From positions 40,276,660-40,340,659 of the forward strand of contig JANVCC010000010.1 in NCBI GenBank assembly GCA_025345505.1: DNA of 64,000 nucleotides. The letters are read 5' to 3'. Shown here one piece after another: positions 1-12,900 of this stretch. Within the stretch, counting starts at the first letter, position 1. Each line of letters opens with the position of its first letter. Position numbers and translations under genes: made by a program. Source of the stretch: Todiramphus chloris collaris (lineage: Eukaryota > Chordata > Aves > Coraciiformes > Alcedinidae). The notes below the pieces were generated by a model. That model searched no databases and was not told the DNA's origin. It worked only from the letters and a program-made list of their open reading frames with translations.

Positions 1-3000
1 CCCCCTTTCTTTGCACTTCTTCCTTTTTCCTTTGGAGTTATTTTTCATGTTTTGCTTAATCTTCTGTTTCCCCGTCATACTTGTCCTGTTTCCAGAGAAG
101 GTTCCCTGTTCTGCCCTGCATTGCTTGCGCATCTGTGCAAGCAATCTGCACATTTTATGACTAATGACAAACTAGTCACAGATGCGTTTGAGTGATTAGG
201 GCACTGTCAAAGGATAGTCACTCAAGTGGGAAGCTCATCTAGAAAGCATGACTCTTGGTAGGAAGCGGGAAACCAAATTTGGTTTTTATACAAAAGGTAA
301 AATCTGTCTGTCTTGCAAGTTTCTAAGCCAACCAACTCTACCAGTTTCTTGAAGTAGCATAATTTTCTTCATCCTGTCAGCCTGACTTCCTTGAATATTT
401 AAAAGCTGGAGTGTGTTGTTTCGTGATTACATAGTCAAATTCACAATTGTCATCTGCCATGATGGTCCTCTTACCTTCCCTTTACTTGCTTTCCCCCTAC
501 CAGTGCCTCTTTTCAGAAGAGAAACAGATTAAACTTGCCCTAGTGAAAGAATCTGTTTTTTTCTGTTTCTTTTCTATTCCCCCCCCCCCCAGTGTAATGA
601 ATTGAGTGGACTCACTGTGATCACAGCTCTGGGTACCAAAGCAAGCTCGAGTTAGGCAGCAGGAGCACAGAGCCAAGAGCAGTTGGGGACAGTGGGCAGA
701 GAAACAACCTTTCTCTTTTTGCAATAGTAAACGGCTAATTTGGCTCAAGTCATGCTTGGAAATGGCTTCTTGAAACAGGGTGAAGTAGAGATTCAGTTTT
801 TGTGACCTCTTTATTGTAAATTCGGCCCTCTGCTCTACCGCCATCTATTTAGTTTTCCTGACTTTCAGCTGCGGAGGAGCTATTGTCGGGAGAGATCAGA
901 ATCAAAAAATAAATGCATTTGGATTTCGTTTTTTCATCTTTGAATTAGCCGTTAGTGTTTTTTAACAGTGGATCATCATTGTAAGATTAAATTTTCCTGG
1001 AATAAATATTTTAATCATAAAAGGAAAAATATTTTAACATTTAGGAATATTGTTGAAGCCATTTGTGAATGTGATATATCTTCTAGGCTCAAAATGTTAT
1101 GTTGTTACTTTAGTATCAATCTGTCATATGTTTTAAAAAAAAATAATAGTAGTTTCAAGAATTTTAACTATTTCCCTAAAATTTTTGTGAGGACAGCGAA
1201 ACCAACAATACACAGAGTTCCATGAAAGGCATGATGTACACATGATGCTTTTATGTTTTTTAATGCCTATTCCTGTTCCTTTAATACTGGTAGGCAGGTA
1301 ATCTAGATCACTGTAGGACTTTGAAGCAGAGCTTTCTATTCTGTCCAACAAGTTGGAGGAAGTAACCTGTATTTTGTGTAGTTTAATCTTCTCTTAATTT
1401 CCACAGATGATGTCGGGATGTTGTACTTACGATGTCTGTCTGGCTTAGCCACTGATGCAGAATGCCTTAATATTGGGAAACTTGCCCCTAATGTAACACC
1501 ACTGTAGGCGGTCCTACCAGGGCTGTTCTGGTCTTGTGCCTGGGCACAAGCAGCTTTGTTCAGGGAACCTGCTGCAAACTTGGAGCCATACCTGCGTGTA
1601 TCATGGCAACGTTTGGTTTTCATGGCTGTGCTGAAACGTTTATATTTGGTAGCAATGCCTTTAGAGAGAGATTGTGTTTACTGTCCGCAGCTTTCTAAAC
1701 AGCAGACTTTTTGATTGCTGTGCTAAACACTTAAAAATTTAAAACTTGCCAAAAAGGTCGTGGTAAGGTTGTTTGCTAGTTCTTAAGCTTGGGCATTCTT
1801 TTTATGTGTCTTTATATAGCTTAGAGCAGGTGAATATGCACAGGCGTGTGGGTAGGCTTATGAGGAGTTTTGGTGTCTACACAAGTTTTATTAAGTGACT
1901 GAGTTAAAATCCTTGCATATTTAGGCTTAGCTTTTTCACTTTTAAATGTAAGATTGTTTTATTAAGTGAGACCTTGTTGCAAATGTAATAGTTTAAATAT
2001 ACTGTTGCGGTCTCCTTGAGGTGGAGGAATTCCTTACCTTAATGGCATTCCAAGATCTTGTCTACTTTCAGGCTGTGTTTGTAACAATGCGTTGTAATCA
2101 AATGAAACAATCACCATACTTGTTTTTTCTGATTCTTACTTTCCAAATGACTGCAGACACACGTTGCAGAACCTGAGCAGGGGCTGGATAGATACAAAGA
2201 AGAATTTACATATACTCTTTTCTCATTTGATCAACAGATGCTTCAGAAAACATTTCTTTGTATTGTAGTGTTCCAAATTCTGCTTTTCAGTTATAGAACT
2301 TTTTTTTCTTTAAAAAGAACGTATTTCAAATGTTCTTGTGAGTTTTAAGAAGGTGCTTTCAGGTGTCAGAGCTGTGCATTGAATAACTAAGGAGAGCTTT
2401 ACATTTCAGATTGACACTAGTTCATCAGTAGGACCAAATACATACCAGGTATAAGGTGGTATTTGTTTGGCTGAAGTCATCTGAAATCTGAGTATTCCTG
2501 TTTTTCCCTATTGGTCATTACTTAGATTTTGTAAAAAGTGGAGGTAGCTAACAGTTGAGTTTTGCAGGCTAGATTTTGGTATATCACAAGCCACGATATC
2601 TGGGAAGGGTAATTTCGTTGAATACAACAGTTTTAGTTTCATGTAAAGTAGGTGTCCTAAGCAGAGATGTACATAACCAAATTGTTCTCTGAATTGTCTG
2701 ATGAAAAATATAATGCAAAGTCAAAAGGTGATGGTTCAGGGAAAGTGTTAGCTGTGATTGGAAGAGTCTGAGACAATACCTTGAGCAGATAGCTGTTTAG
2801 GGTTCACTTCTTTTAGGTCTTATAATGGTTTCCTACTTCAGGCCCAGTTGACTTCCTGTTTATGGGTAACTCACCCAGCTAAAATGGTGTAGACCCATAA
2901 TAGATTCTCTTAATATGTTAGTTTTTCATTGCTTCTTTCTAAATCATTCTTTCTAGAATAGCTAGGAGAAATTACTTTTCTGCATTTATAGTACTGTGCT

Positions 3001-6000
3001 CTAGCCCTGTACAGGATTTTCAGAACCCTGAAAAAAAATTGTTTGGGAATGAAGAGGCTTTCTTTCTGCTCCTAGCTGCCACCTTACCTGTCTTACATTT
3101 TGCCTTGTCAGCCAAGCACAGCAAGAGCATTGTTTGCAGTGACTTAGTGCAAATCGCCTATCACCTGGTGAATGAGTATTAGCGAGTCACAAAACCCAGG
3201 TTCTCTTTTGTCTTGATACCTGGCAGCTTATTGGCTTAGGAACCCAAAGGTTACTCTGCAGATCACAATCGTGAATTGAGCACTTAAAATGCCAGGTAAG
3301 AGTTACATCCTGTAGAACAGTACTGATAGTAGCCAGCATGCTATGTCAAGTTGTATAGATAAGAGTTAAAATTTATCACTTAGTATTAAGCTTGGGAATC
3401 TGTATCCAGGATGGAGAGAACTGACTGTATGGGGTATGGATTCAGATTTTGTATGCTTTCCTGGAATTTGTCTTCAGTAATTTACTTCCAAATTGAGCAG
3501 TATTTGCTGCTTCTTTGCAGGCAAATCTAGTAAACTTTTTTCCCCCACAGTTCATACTGTGGTTAGAAGACACTGTTGTATGATGTTGGAGGCTGTGATG
3601 TTTATATACCTTTCAGGATATTAGTGATTATTTTGACTGTTCTTCAATGTAATATACAAGCTCAGCTGTCTTAGTAAATTGGAAGTCATCGGGCTCACTC
3701 CTAAGTTTATATTTGTTGTGAATCACAAATGGATTCTAACTGCTAAAGGATGCACTGGGGGAAAAGAGGGAGAGAACTATTTCGTGCTTACTCATTTTGT
3801 GCTAGGCAGTCATATTTGCCATCACCTCAAATCTAACTTTTGAATCACTTTGCCTGTCTGGCATTAATATAACGAAATTTGAAGGTTTCAGCATAAAAAA
3901 GAGTAACTGAGAGATGCTATCAGTACAAAAAGAGATTAAAAATTACTTTAGAAAAAAAAGCTGAGGGTACTGTCCTTACCCTCAAGTCTGCAAGTAAAAG
4001 TAGTAGATAAGCTTAGGGGCTAAGGAATATAATCTCTCACTTTTTGGCATTTACATGGCTAGCAGTTAATACTTAAGATTTTGCTGTCTTCCCACAAAAC
4101 TTTTTGTGAAAGCATCAGTGTCATAAGGCTGTAGTTTCATGGTCACTTTAGGCTGACAAATTTCCATTGCTTGTAAATGGGCAGCTCTCTTGACTGGCTT
4201 GTTCAGGCTCAAAGGAACAGAAGACTTGTTTGTGTGCCTGAAGTGATCAGGAAGATGCAGCTTAAGAGAAATGATACTCCCTGGTTAATTAACATCTTCC
4301 TGAAAAATAACCCAAGTTTCTCAGTTGGCTTTTAATGATTGTTAGATAACAAGAGAGACTTTTTTCCCCTTCCTGCAGCTGTGGAAGGCTAAGAGTACGT
4401 TGAACTACTGTCTTCTTATCAAGGTGTGCTCCAGGACTTTGAATTTCTTTGTTTTAGCCTCTGCCTACTTTACTTATCCTTTAGCTTTTCAGGATCTGAG
4501 CATTACAGTTTGATATCTAAAATCCTGCTGCAATTGTGTGGTGTAATAATAGGTGAACAGAGATAGTATAAATCCTACTTTTTTCCTAATGCAATGGAAA
4601 ACAGGAAATCATGTGGGACAAAATAGTGAACTAGCCTTCTCTCATATTTTACTTTTTTTTTTTTTTTTGGTAATTGTAATGTGGTCTGGTACCTTTTTCA
4701 GCATCTTTACCACAGATAACGCTCTTGTTTATCTAGTAGCTGGGGAAAAAAGGGCGTGCTTAAGCCATTGCCTTCTTCAAATACAAAGTGAAGTGAACCA
4801 TGTTCCTGGGTAGTAAGAGAACTGATTGTAACATGCAGTTTGGATGCCAGCAGATGCCCTGTTACACTTTTAGGTTCTCTCCTGTAAAGATAGCTACAGG
4901 GCAACCTTCCTGTGGGCTGGCAATGCTCGATTGGTTAATCTAGCTAGTTTTTCAGTTTTAGGAGTTAAAAGTGAAGGACACAAAATAATATTGTGGCCAA
5001 GAGGTACTCTGCTGATCATTTAGGTACTGCATGAAAACAAAACCAAAAAAAGAATGAAAAAAATAATGAGAGTTTGGGGATTTACAACTAGGCTACCATC
5101 TTGATAGTTTACTCTGAGGTTATTACTGGTTTAAGTTGGTAGACTTCTGCTTAAGTGACTCTATAGTATGTTGAAATCTAGAAATTGTTTTTTAAAGCAT
5201 GGTCTTGAGACCTAAATCTTCTTTTGTTTTTTACCTCTCTAGAAGAGATAGGTAATGCATGTAATAATTTTAGGGTCGAAATACCTTTAAAATAACTTTA
5301 ATGAGAACAAAACTGTAATGACTGTTTTGATTCCCAGCGTCCAGTTATTGGGAAGGCATTGTGTTTATGGAGCTGAGAGTTGTATGCTCCAGCTTATAAC
5401 AGTCAGGGGGCAGTTTACTTGTTTGCAGGCAAGCAATAAGCTCAGTAAACTCCCACAGCAGTCAGTAGAGAGCTGGTTAATGTTTTCACAGGAGGCAAGG
5501 AAACATTTTGGCTGACTAGCCACAACTGGACACAGTAAGAAGTTACTTCTGGTGGCCAGCAAACAGTTCCATTTGCAGAAATTGCTGCAGAGCTGAGAGA
5601 ATTTGAGAAATGGGGAGACAGGCTCGTCTTGGCAATAGGAAGGCTCCCTAGCTCTAATGTGTCTGTTAGTCACTTAAGCTAGCAAGGCAACATATGCCTC
5701 TTAGGAGAGAAGGTGGTGGGGGTTTGTGACTGCAGATCCTTGTGAAGGTTATGTCGTCTTGACTCAGGATATTAAAAAAAAAAAAGTCTAATAATGAAAA
5801 AGCTGATCATTAATTTTAATAACTAAGTGGAAGTTAGAATCTTAAAACACCTCTCCTAAGGTGTTTAGAAATGTTTCCAGATATAGATGAAAGAAGTGCA
5901 ATTTCTGCTCGTATAACTATATGTTGGGGAAAACCCAGTAAAAGTAAATTACACACATTCATAAAATCAATTGAAATGCTTTTTTAGAATAGTAAGAGAA

Positions 6001-6872
6001 CGTGCTTTTTTTCTTTTTTCTTTTTTTTTTTCTTTACAGTTCTCAGTGGTTTGGTTTTTTATGTAGCTATGCTGAAATTGCACAGCTGATGCAGAAACAA
6101 TCAGCTGTAGTATTTGTAAGAAATGGAAAATTATCTAGAATATGTATCAAATTTGTGATTCAATTTCAACTTGCTGAGCTGACTTCCACAGGCATGCATT
6201 TTGCGAAGAAATATGATGTGTTGCTGCCCTAGTGATCTGTCAATACAGTGTTTCAACACAAATTCCACCAAGGGTAGAATTGATGGTTGAACTGTTGCCC
6301 TTCATCAAAAGAATTTTGTAGGGAGCTGTACCTGGTGAAGAACATGTCATGGTCATGGCACTTATTTCTGAGACCTATAGGTTAAACATACATAGATCAC
6401 CTCTGAAGCAGGGACTGGAGTTGAGGAATCAATAAATATCAGTAGGTTCTAGCAGTTTTTATTAATCAATCCCAATTATGTATTTTCTGCAAGATGTTTG
6501 ACTGCAATTTTAAGTACACTGTGTTGCATTGATTAAAAAAAAAACCAAAACCATCCAAACCAAAACAGAATTGCTGTTACTTTTTGTTAACATTCTATAA
6601 GAAAAAACCCTAGTGTAGGATTTGGCAGAACCCTTCTGTTACAAGTGGTGTTTTCCGGAAGGTGTTTGAAATCTATACTAGGGAATACAGTGGCCTGCTT
6701 TGTGAAGTGTAGAAACGTGGCCAGTTGGCTTCCTACCCTTGGATGTAGGTAGCTTTATCATCTACTGAGTGAGGTACTGTTTTTAGTTTTGCCTATTGAT
6801 TTTTTTTTTTTCTGAGAAACTTGACTAATGTTGATTTTTTTTGTGTTCTAATAGCAGGTTTGTCTTTTTTAG
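1..6872 (+). other. ZDHHC17: ZDHHC17 intron 1, 3' part
   Basis: This is 6.9 kb of AT-rich sequence before exon 2. I see no part of a coding exon 1, no CpG-rich promoter-like stretch and no recognisable RNA gene. It therefore reads as the 3' portion of a long first intron. It includes a run of 12 C at about 581-592, T-rich tracts near 4650 and 6010, and a moderately complex stretch at about 1400-1640 that I could not identify. The short ORFs inside it lack codon structure that I can interpret. Confidence 0.85.
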
Positions 6873-6976
6873 GAAATAAAGCCTCAAAGTCATTACAACC
6901 ATGGATATAGTGAATCTCTTGGACGAAAAAGCCACATTGATGATTATAGCACTTGGGACATTGTCAAAGCCACACA
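6873..6976 (+). CDS. ZDHHC17: ZDHHC17 coding exon 2
   Basis: The exon is 104 bases, preceded by a T-rich tract and AG (6871-6872) and followed by GTAAGT. It encodes residues 32-65 and the first two bases of Gln66, beginning [12 protein letters not shown] and continuing through [12 protein letters not shown]. This is the linker before the ankyrin repeats. It contains no initiator Met, so translation must begin in an upstream exon outside the window. The upstream intron is phase 0 and the downstream intron phase 2. Confidence 0.95.
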
Positions 6977-9900
6977 GTAAGTTTGTTTTTGAGAGCTAGA
7001 TTTCTCTGTGTCTGTATGAGGTAAAAAAAATAAAGTGGATTTTTTTTTTTTTATTTGCATATGTGGAAGGTGAACAGTATTTGTAGATACAGTATTGGAA
7101 GATTTCAGAAGTGAACCCTACAGAATTGCTGTTAGGACATTTATGAGTGTTTTATGAAAATACATGGGAGGAATTATGATAAGTTGTAAATATAGGTGGT
7201 CGCTGGACAGATTTTTGGAAGAGAACGTGTGTTTTTCTTACCATTGGTACTGATACTTATTTTCTGTACGTGATGATTAAGAGGTAAGTGGGCAATGCTG
7301 ACACAAACATGAGTTTTCTTGATTTGTTGACGTGATTTCTAGGTTAGAAGGAACGTGTCTCTGTGTAACTTCCTTGATTGTCTCTACAGTTGGCACTGCT
7401 ATGAAACTGAGTTTATGGCTGACAAAGGATCAAAGAAGTAAACTGCAAATTTACCAATTGTTTTCTTAATGCAGATGAATTATACAGATTTGTTCTCTGC
7501 ATAGTCCTGTAGTACATACTAACTCAGGAGGCTTTCTGAAGAATAAATGACGTTACTTAATAGTTTTCTGTTTACCATTCAGAAACTACCCCCACCACTC
7601 TCTTCAGTGAGCTGAGATCATAGAGATTTTTAAAAAGACTTTTAAGCCTTCAAATTAACAGTGCAAGAAAAATAAACAAGTATGTATCATGCTGAGTTAT
7701 CTTTTTCTTCTTAAAAGAAAATTTTCCTTTCCTTTTTTTTTCCTAAAATGCATCACCTCCAACTGAAAGTAGCTTTGCAGCTCTGCATGGGACACAGGCC
7801 CCATTTAGTCTTAAGTAGTAAATACTTCCCGTTGTATTTTGTTTTGAGTTGTGAGGAGTTAAACTTCCTGCGATAGATGTTGACTGACCCTGCAATTGTT
7901 GCTCTAAATACTTGAATAGCAATGCTACAACTTACAATCTTCATATTGGGGGGTTTTTATAAATGAAAACATTGGCATAGCATCATACGAGCTGCTTCTT
8001 AAACAGATGGACATATGATGGCAGAAGTGGTTTGGCAAGTTACCTACTTCCATTCTTGTATGCTCATTGCATGTTTGAAACCCTAAAGTGTATTTGTCCC
8101 CCTTAGCCCTCAAATTTTGGCTGATCTGTGATTTCAGCGGAATTGTTATAATACCTTTCTGGTCTCCTCAAACAAGAATCAACAGGGTTGTGAGTTACCC
8201 CTTGTGTTTCTTCCTAGTCATGGTGAGAAGTAATTTCTAGAGAGGATGGCTTCTCACCAGAGGACTATAGTTTCATTTTATAGCCCTAATGGTTAATATC
8301 ACGGGGAAGGGGGACTGTCATCATGTGGTATATGATTAAGTTGGGGTATGCAGGCAGCAATTCCCCGAGTAGAGGGAACACTTACCTTTATTTTATGGAT
8401 TTACTAGGATTTGAAGGCCATGTTATATAAACCAGCTGTCTTAAAGGGAAAAATCTCTGAAAATTAAGGCAGAAAATAAACCCATCAGATATCATAAGGT
8501 TTGCAATAAAATAATGCTGCTAATATATTATTTTAGTGTTTTTAAAGACATATGCATTCCAGTAGTTATTCACATTTGTAGAAATACCAGCTCTCTTTTA
8601 TATATCAAAGAAATAGATGATCTTGTCTTCTACCACTTGTCCTCAAAAGTCAATATTCATTTTGATTAAAATATCAGAATATCTGCTGACTTCGTTCAGT
8701 GCTAATGTAAGATGCCACAAAGTTTGGTAGAAAAGGGCCATACAGCTGTGTCCCAGGACTCTTCTCCCCAAGCAGTCCAGTAAGTTCAAGCGAAATGTAG
8801 CAAAATGGAATATGAATTATGTTCAGTCTCTTTAGTTTGGGTAGGTTTTTTCCAAGTCCAGACATGCAGCATTCGGCTTGGGATTGGCAGCACAGTTGGT
8901 TTTGTGTGTGTGTGTTTTTGGGTTTTTTTGATTTGTTTTTTGTTGTTGTTGTTTTGTTGGGGTTTTTTGGGTTTGTTTTTTTTGTTCATTTGCTTGGGGG
9001 TTTTTTGTTGTCATGTTTTTTGGTTGTTGGGGTTTTTTTTGTTTGTTTTGTTTATTTGTTTTTAGATTATTTCAAAGCTTCCCCAAGAGAATATAGCAAT
9101 TTTCTGTGTGTGAGAGATCCAGTCAAGTGGTAGCTGGGTGCTTACCATCAGTTAAATGAAACTGTTGGGTCTCAAGAGTGGTCTGATAGCTACTTATAAT
9201 AATAAAGTTGTGTATCTTCCCCTGTTAAGGAAAAAACCACAAACAGACTGGTCTGTCATCTAAAATGACTTGATTTTTCATGTAAAACCACCTAGATAGC
9301 GTGTTTCTTGACAGGTAGAAGGTGTGTTATGCTGTAGCACAGAATTGTTTGCTATTAAATTTGTGGTAATCCAAGCAGGAAGCAGTTTGTCATGTCATAA
9401 GTCATTTAAGGTTTTTTCATAATTGTTCTTAAAGTATTCGTGTGCTGCATTATTAAGGTTTCTCCTGCGAAAGTAGTTACATTATTGTTACAACATAAGT
9501 GAAAGTGGGGAACGTAGCTCCTTAAACTTTAAAGATGATGAAAAATGGAATGAAAGTCTAAAACTCATCTGTACTTCATACATGCTGTTTAACTGTAGGA
9601 TTGTACTTTGAGATGTTGAGTTTACTGGCACTTGATTACAGAGAAATAAACCAATGCTAGTAAAGTAATACATTTGTTTTCATGTTTTTCAGCAAAAGAA
9701 AATAAAAGTTTGCAAGCGTCGTGCATTTTTCCAGCTTGTTCATTGTTTCATATCTTGTCAAACTGTTTGTACTTTACCATCTTAGTCTGTAGACTGGACA
9801 CTTATTAAATTAACATGCTCATACACTATGACCTGCAAATCTAATAACCTCTTATAATCAGATTAAGACTTTGTATAGAAATAAGCAGTTGCAGATGATG

Positions 9901-12900
9901 TTCTTACTGCAAAGAGTTCATCAATATTTGTGTCTTTTTTTCTCTGCCATGTTCCTTCTAAATTCGACCACGGATGTGTGGATCTAGGCATGCCTTATAC
10001 AAAAAATAGTCTCTGTTTATTTTGCAGAAACTTGTGCTGAAGTAAAACTGATAGATATTAAACACTATCTATATAAAGGACAGTTTTCACTGGCTTTCTA
10101 ATAAACAGGTCCAAGGGCATCTAGGTAGCGTTAAAGTAGTAGTGTCTGTGCCCTTCATCTTGCAGACCTTACAATATGTGTGTGACATCTCAGCACCTTC
10201 GATTTGGTTATAGCAGAATTGTTTGATTCATATCAAGTTTTCCCTGTGTTTCTGCAAGAAGAAGCAGGGCACTCATATGTATTTGAAAATCTCTTTTCAA
10301 AGCAGTAGGGGGGGGGGGGAAAAATCATTCATTCTTGCCTTTGCTAATGCAATGAAGGAACATGGCATACCATTAGTTAATAAGTAATTGTAACTGCCTA
10401 GAAGGTCTTTAGATTTCTTCTGACTCTACAAAATCACAGGCTGGGCTGTGTACTGTTTTCATTCCTCTGATATAATTCAGTGTTCTCACTGGAGCTGCAA
10501 GGGAATGGAGTCTTGTTAAAAAAAAAAAAAGTCATACGTGATTTAAAACTGAAATTTAATGGACATAATGTTGGGTATGTTTATTTCTGTTCCTTCTGAT
10601 ACCAGTAGTCCTGTGTCAGCCCAGGCTGAAGTCATAACTTTGAGTATGACATCTTGGGAAGGGTGTTGTGTTACCACAGTAACTGAAAGTTGCTCCCTGT
10701 GTTTTGTTTTATATCTTTAAGACATGAAACTAGCTAATGGTCAGAGGTAGAGAAGTATATGATGGGTTACGACTAGTAGAACAAAAGCTGAGACACGTAA
10801 ATCCTTGATTGATGGTTTGCAGCTCTGTTGAGAGCGAATAGGCACCTCCTGCTTGTAGTGAACATGAGCTGAAACTGTGTTAGATAACCATTATTAATAT
10901 CATTAATGTTGAATCCCCATGTTCATAAGTGCTTTTGTGACTTCTGGAAGATTGATTCCTTGTGCTCAGATGTTATGATTTCATTATGGCAGGATTAACT
11001 TTTCTGTTATTTTTATTCTCTGAGACCATATAAAATGAAGTTGTGTGCCTTGTGAAATAGTGCAGCGTGAAATATGATGAATTTTATGTAGGAAAAAATT
11101 GTTGGATAGATTTGAGAATGTGCTTTTTTCCTCTCACTATTTCTCATCATTCATAGGGTAACTGATAATAAAAAAAAATAGGGTACATGGGGAAACAATT
11201 CAAATTGGTGAGGGTTGGTCACAGTGACAGCTACTCCTGGCTTTTTTCAGCTATTCACAGGAGAGGATGGGCAGACTGACACAGATACACGTGCTTTATG
11301 CCTGGTCATTTGTGCCCATGGAGTCTGATTATATTGCTGAAAGTGAAATGTATCTGATGCTCACACAGAAGGGTGGGATTTTTTTTTTTTTAACCACACT
11401 AGTAATACAGCTGCAACTGTCCAGACAATTTGAGGCTTTGGAACATAGGCAAGGACTGAATTTGTCTCTCAACAAAACTGTTAACAGTTCATTAAGCAGC
11501 TCTTGACTTATTATTGCTTTGCTATTGAAAACAAAACTGTCTTACTGTTTGACACAACAAACATGAGAATGTGTGAAAGTCTTTGTTAGTATTTGACCAT
11601 CATCATTCTTGGCAATGAGGCTTCAAAAGATCTTTTTTTTAAAAAAAAAAAAATCATTTTTTCTACTAACTACATTTCCTGTTAAAACAGCTTTGATTTG
11701 AATTAAAATGATAGCAAGATGTGGGACTGAGCTCCTGGCTTACCTGCTCTTTGTCGGCATAGTGATGTGCTCACTGACAGACAGATTCCTTCCTAGTATT
11801 GTGGCCAAATTTTATGTTAATCATGCAGCAAAGCTGGCTGCTTCTATTTCCAAGAGTTGATGTGCTTGCAGACAAAAGATTAACAAATGGATTACATATT
11901 GCAAAAGGCTTTTAGGATACTATTTTTGAAAGTATTAAACTAAGCATCTCTTTAACCTGTGATAACAAATAAAATGTTACAGGTCAGTTATCAAAATGGC
12001 TTGGAGACAGTGATAGTGAAATGAGGTTCCATAATGGTATTTTTGCCCTGTAAGAACCGGTCCGTTTTCTTTCAGAACAAGGCAAGTTCAAGAGTTTGCT
12101 TTAATTATGCTCAATACTGGTATTTACGGCATCACCCTTTATAATTCACCCAGATGTTGAGAATTCGTTAATACATCAGTCTCTTGTGAGGATTTGAATC
12201 TTTTCCTCCATTGCTCTTCCTTGAAGGGCATAGGGCCCTTTATACTATTATAAGCACGATTACGCTGTCTGGAATAGATTAGTTTCTCATTTTGTAATCT
12301 AACAGTGTTACGAACCTTTGAAGAAGACAAGGTGAAGTTGGCTGCAGCAAATGGTTGGAAGAAGGCTCTTCTAGGTAGGGAGAACAATGCTGCATTTCTA
12401 GGACAGAGCTCAAAAATCCATGATTGCATTGGATGCTGTGTTTTACTTAATTACTGTCTCCAGGAAAAGGAGCAAATTGGTGTAAATTCCCAACCTTTTT
12501 TTGGCAGGCATATTTTGTCTGTCTCAATCCTTAAGTCCTTTTGTAACAATTTAATAAATTGGAGATTTATTGTATTATACCTTCTGTGTTACTTCTTCGG
12601 TAATCAGTTCTGATTGAGTTCAAGATACCAAAATAAATTGCAAGGAACAGTCAAACCAATGGTGCCTTAAATAAAAAATTGATGTATTCCTCGTTTTCAG
12701 TTTAACCTTTGAAAAACATTTGGTTTTCATGGGAGGGCTTTGTGATGTTTTGCAGAGCTTCGTCATTTGTTTCATGGCAAAGCAGTAGGAAGTACCTGTG
12801 GCTTGCAGTTTGCCTTCTAGTGAGGGGAGGGGAAATATGTGATGCTAAGCCCCCAGAAGAAATCCACTCTTACTATCTGAACCCATGCAGTAGTCTTTGC

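Noticed and set aside
497-844. 115-residue ORF on the minus strand.
   Set aside because: It crosses a C homopolymer (a run of Gly in translation) and has no recognisable domain or splice context. It lies in intron 1.
1336-1623. 95-residue minus-strand ORF in a moderately complex stretch.
   Set aside because: There is no protein family resemblance, and the stretch could simply be an unrecognised old repeat.
6040-6115. Possible exon after a very strong polypyrimidine tract and ACAG, ending before GTAAGA, in intron 1.
   Set aside because: It contains in-frame stops, matches no part of the ZDHHC17 protein and is flanked by simple T-rich sequence. I treat it as a pseudo-exon.
8786-9133. Overlapping ORFs on both strands, some looking like hydrophobic proteins.
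   Set aside because: They arise from the G/T-rich low-complexity tract, which translates to runs of Phe, Leu, Gly and Val, or Lys, Asn, Thr and Gln on the other strand.
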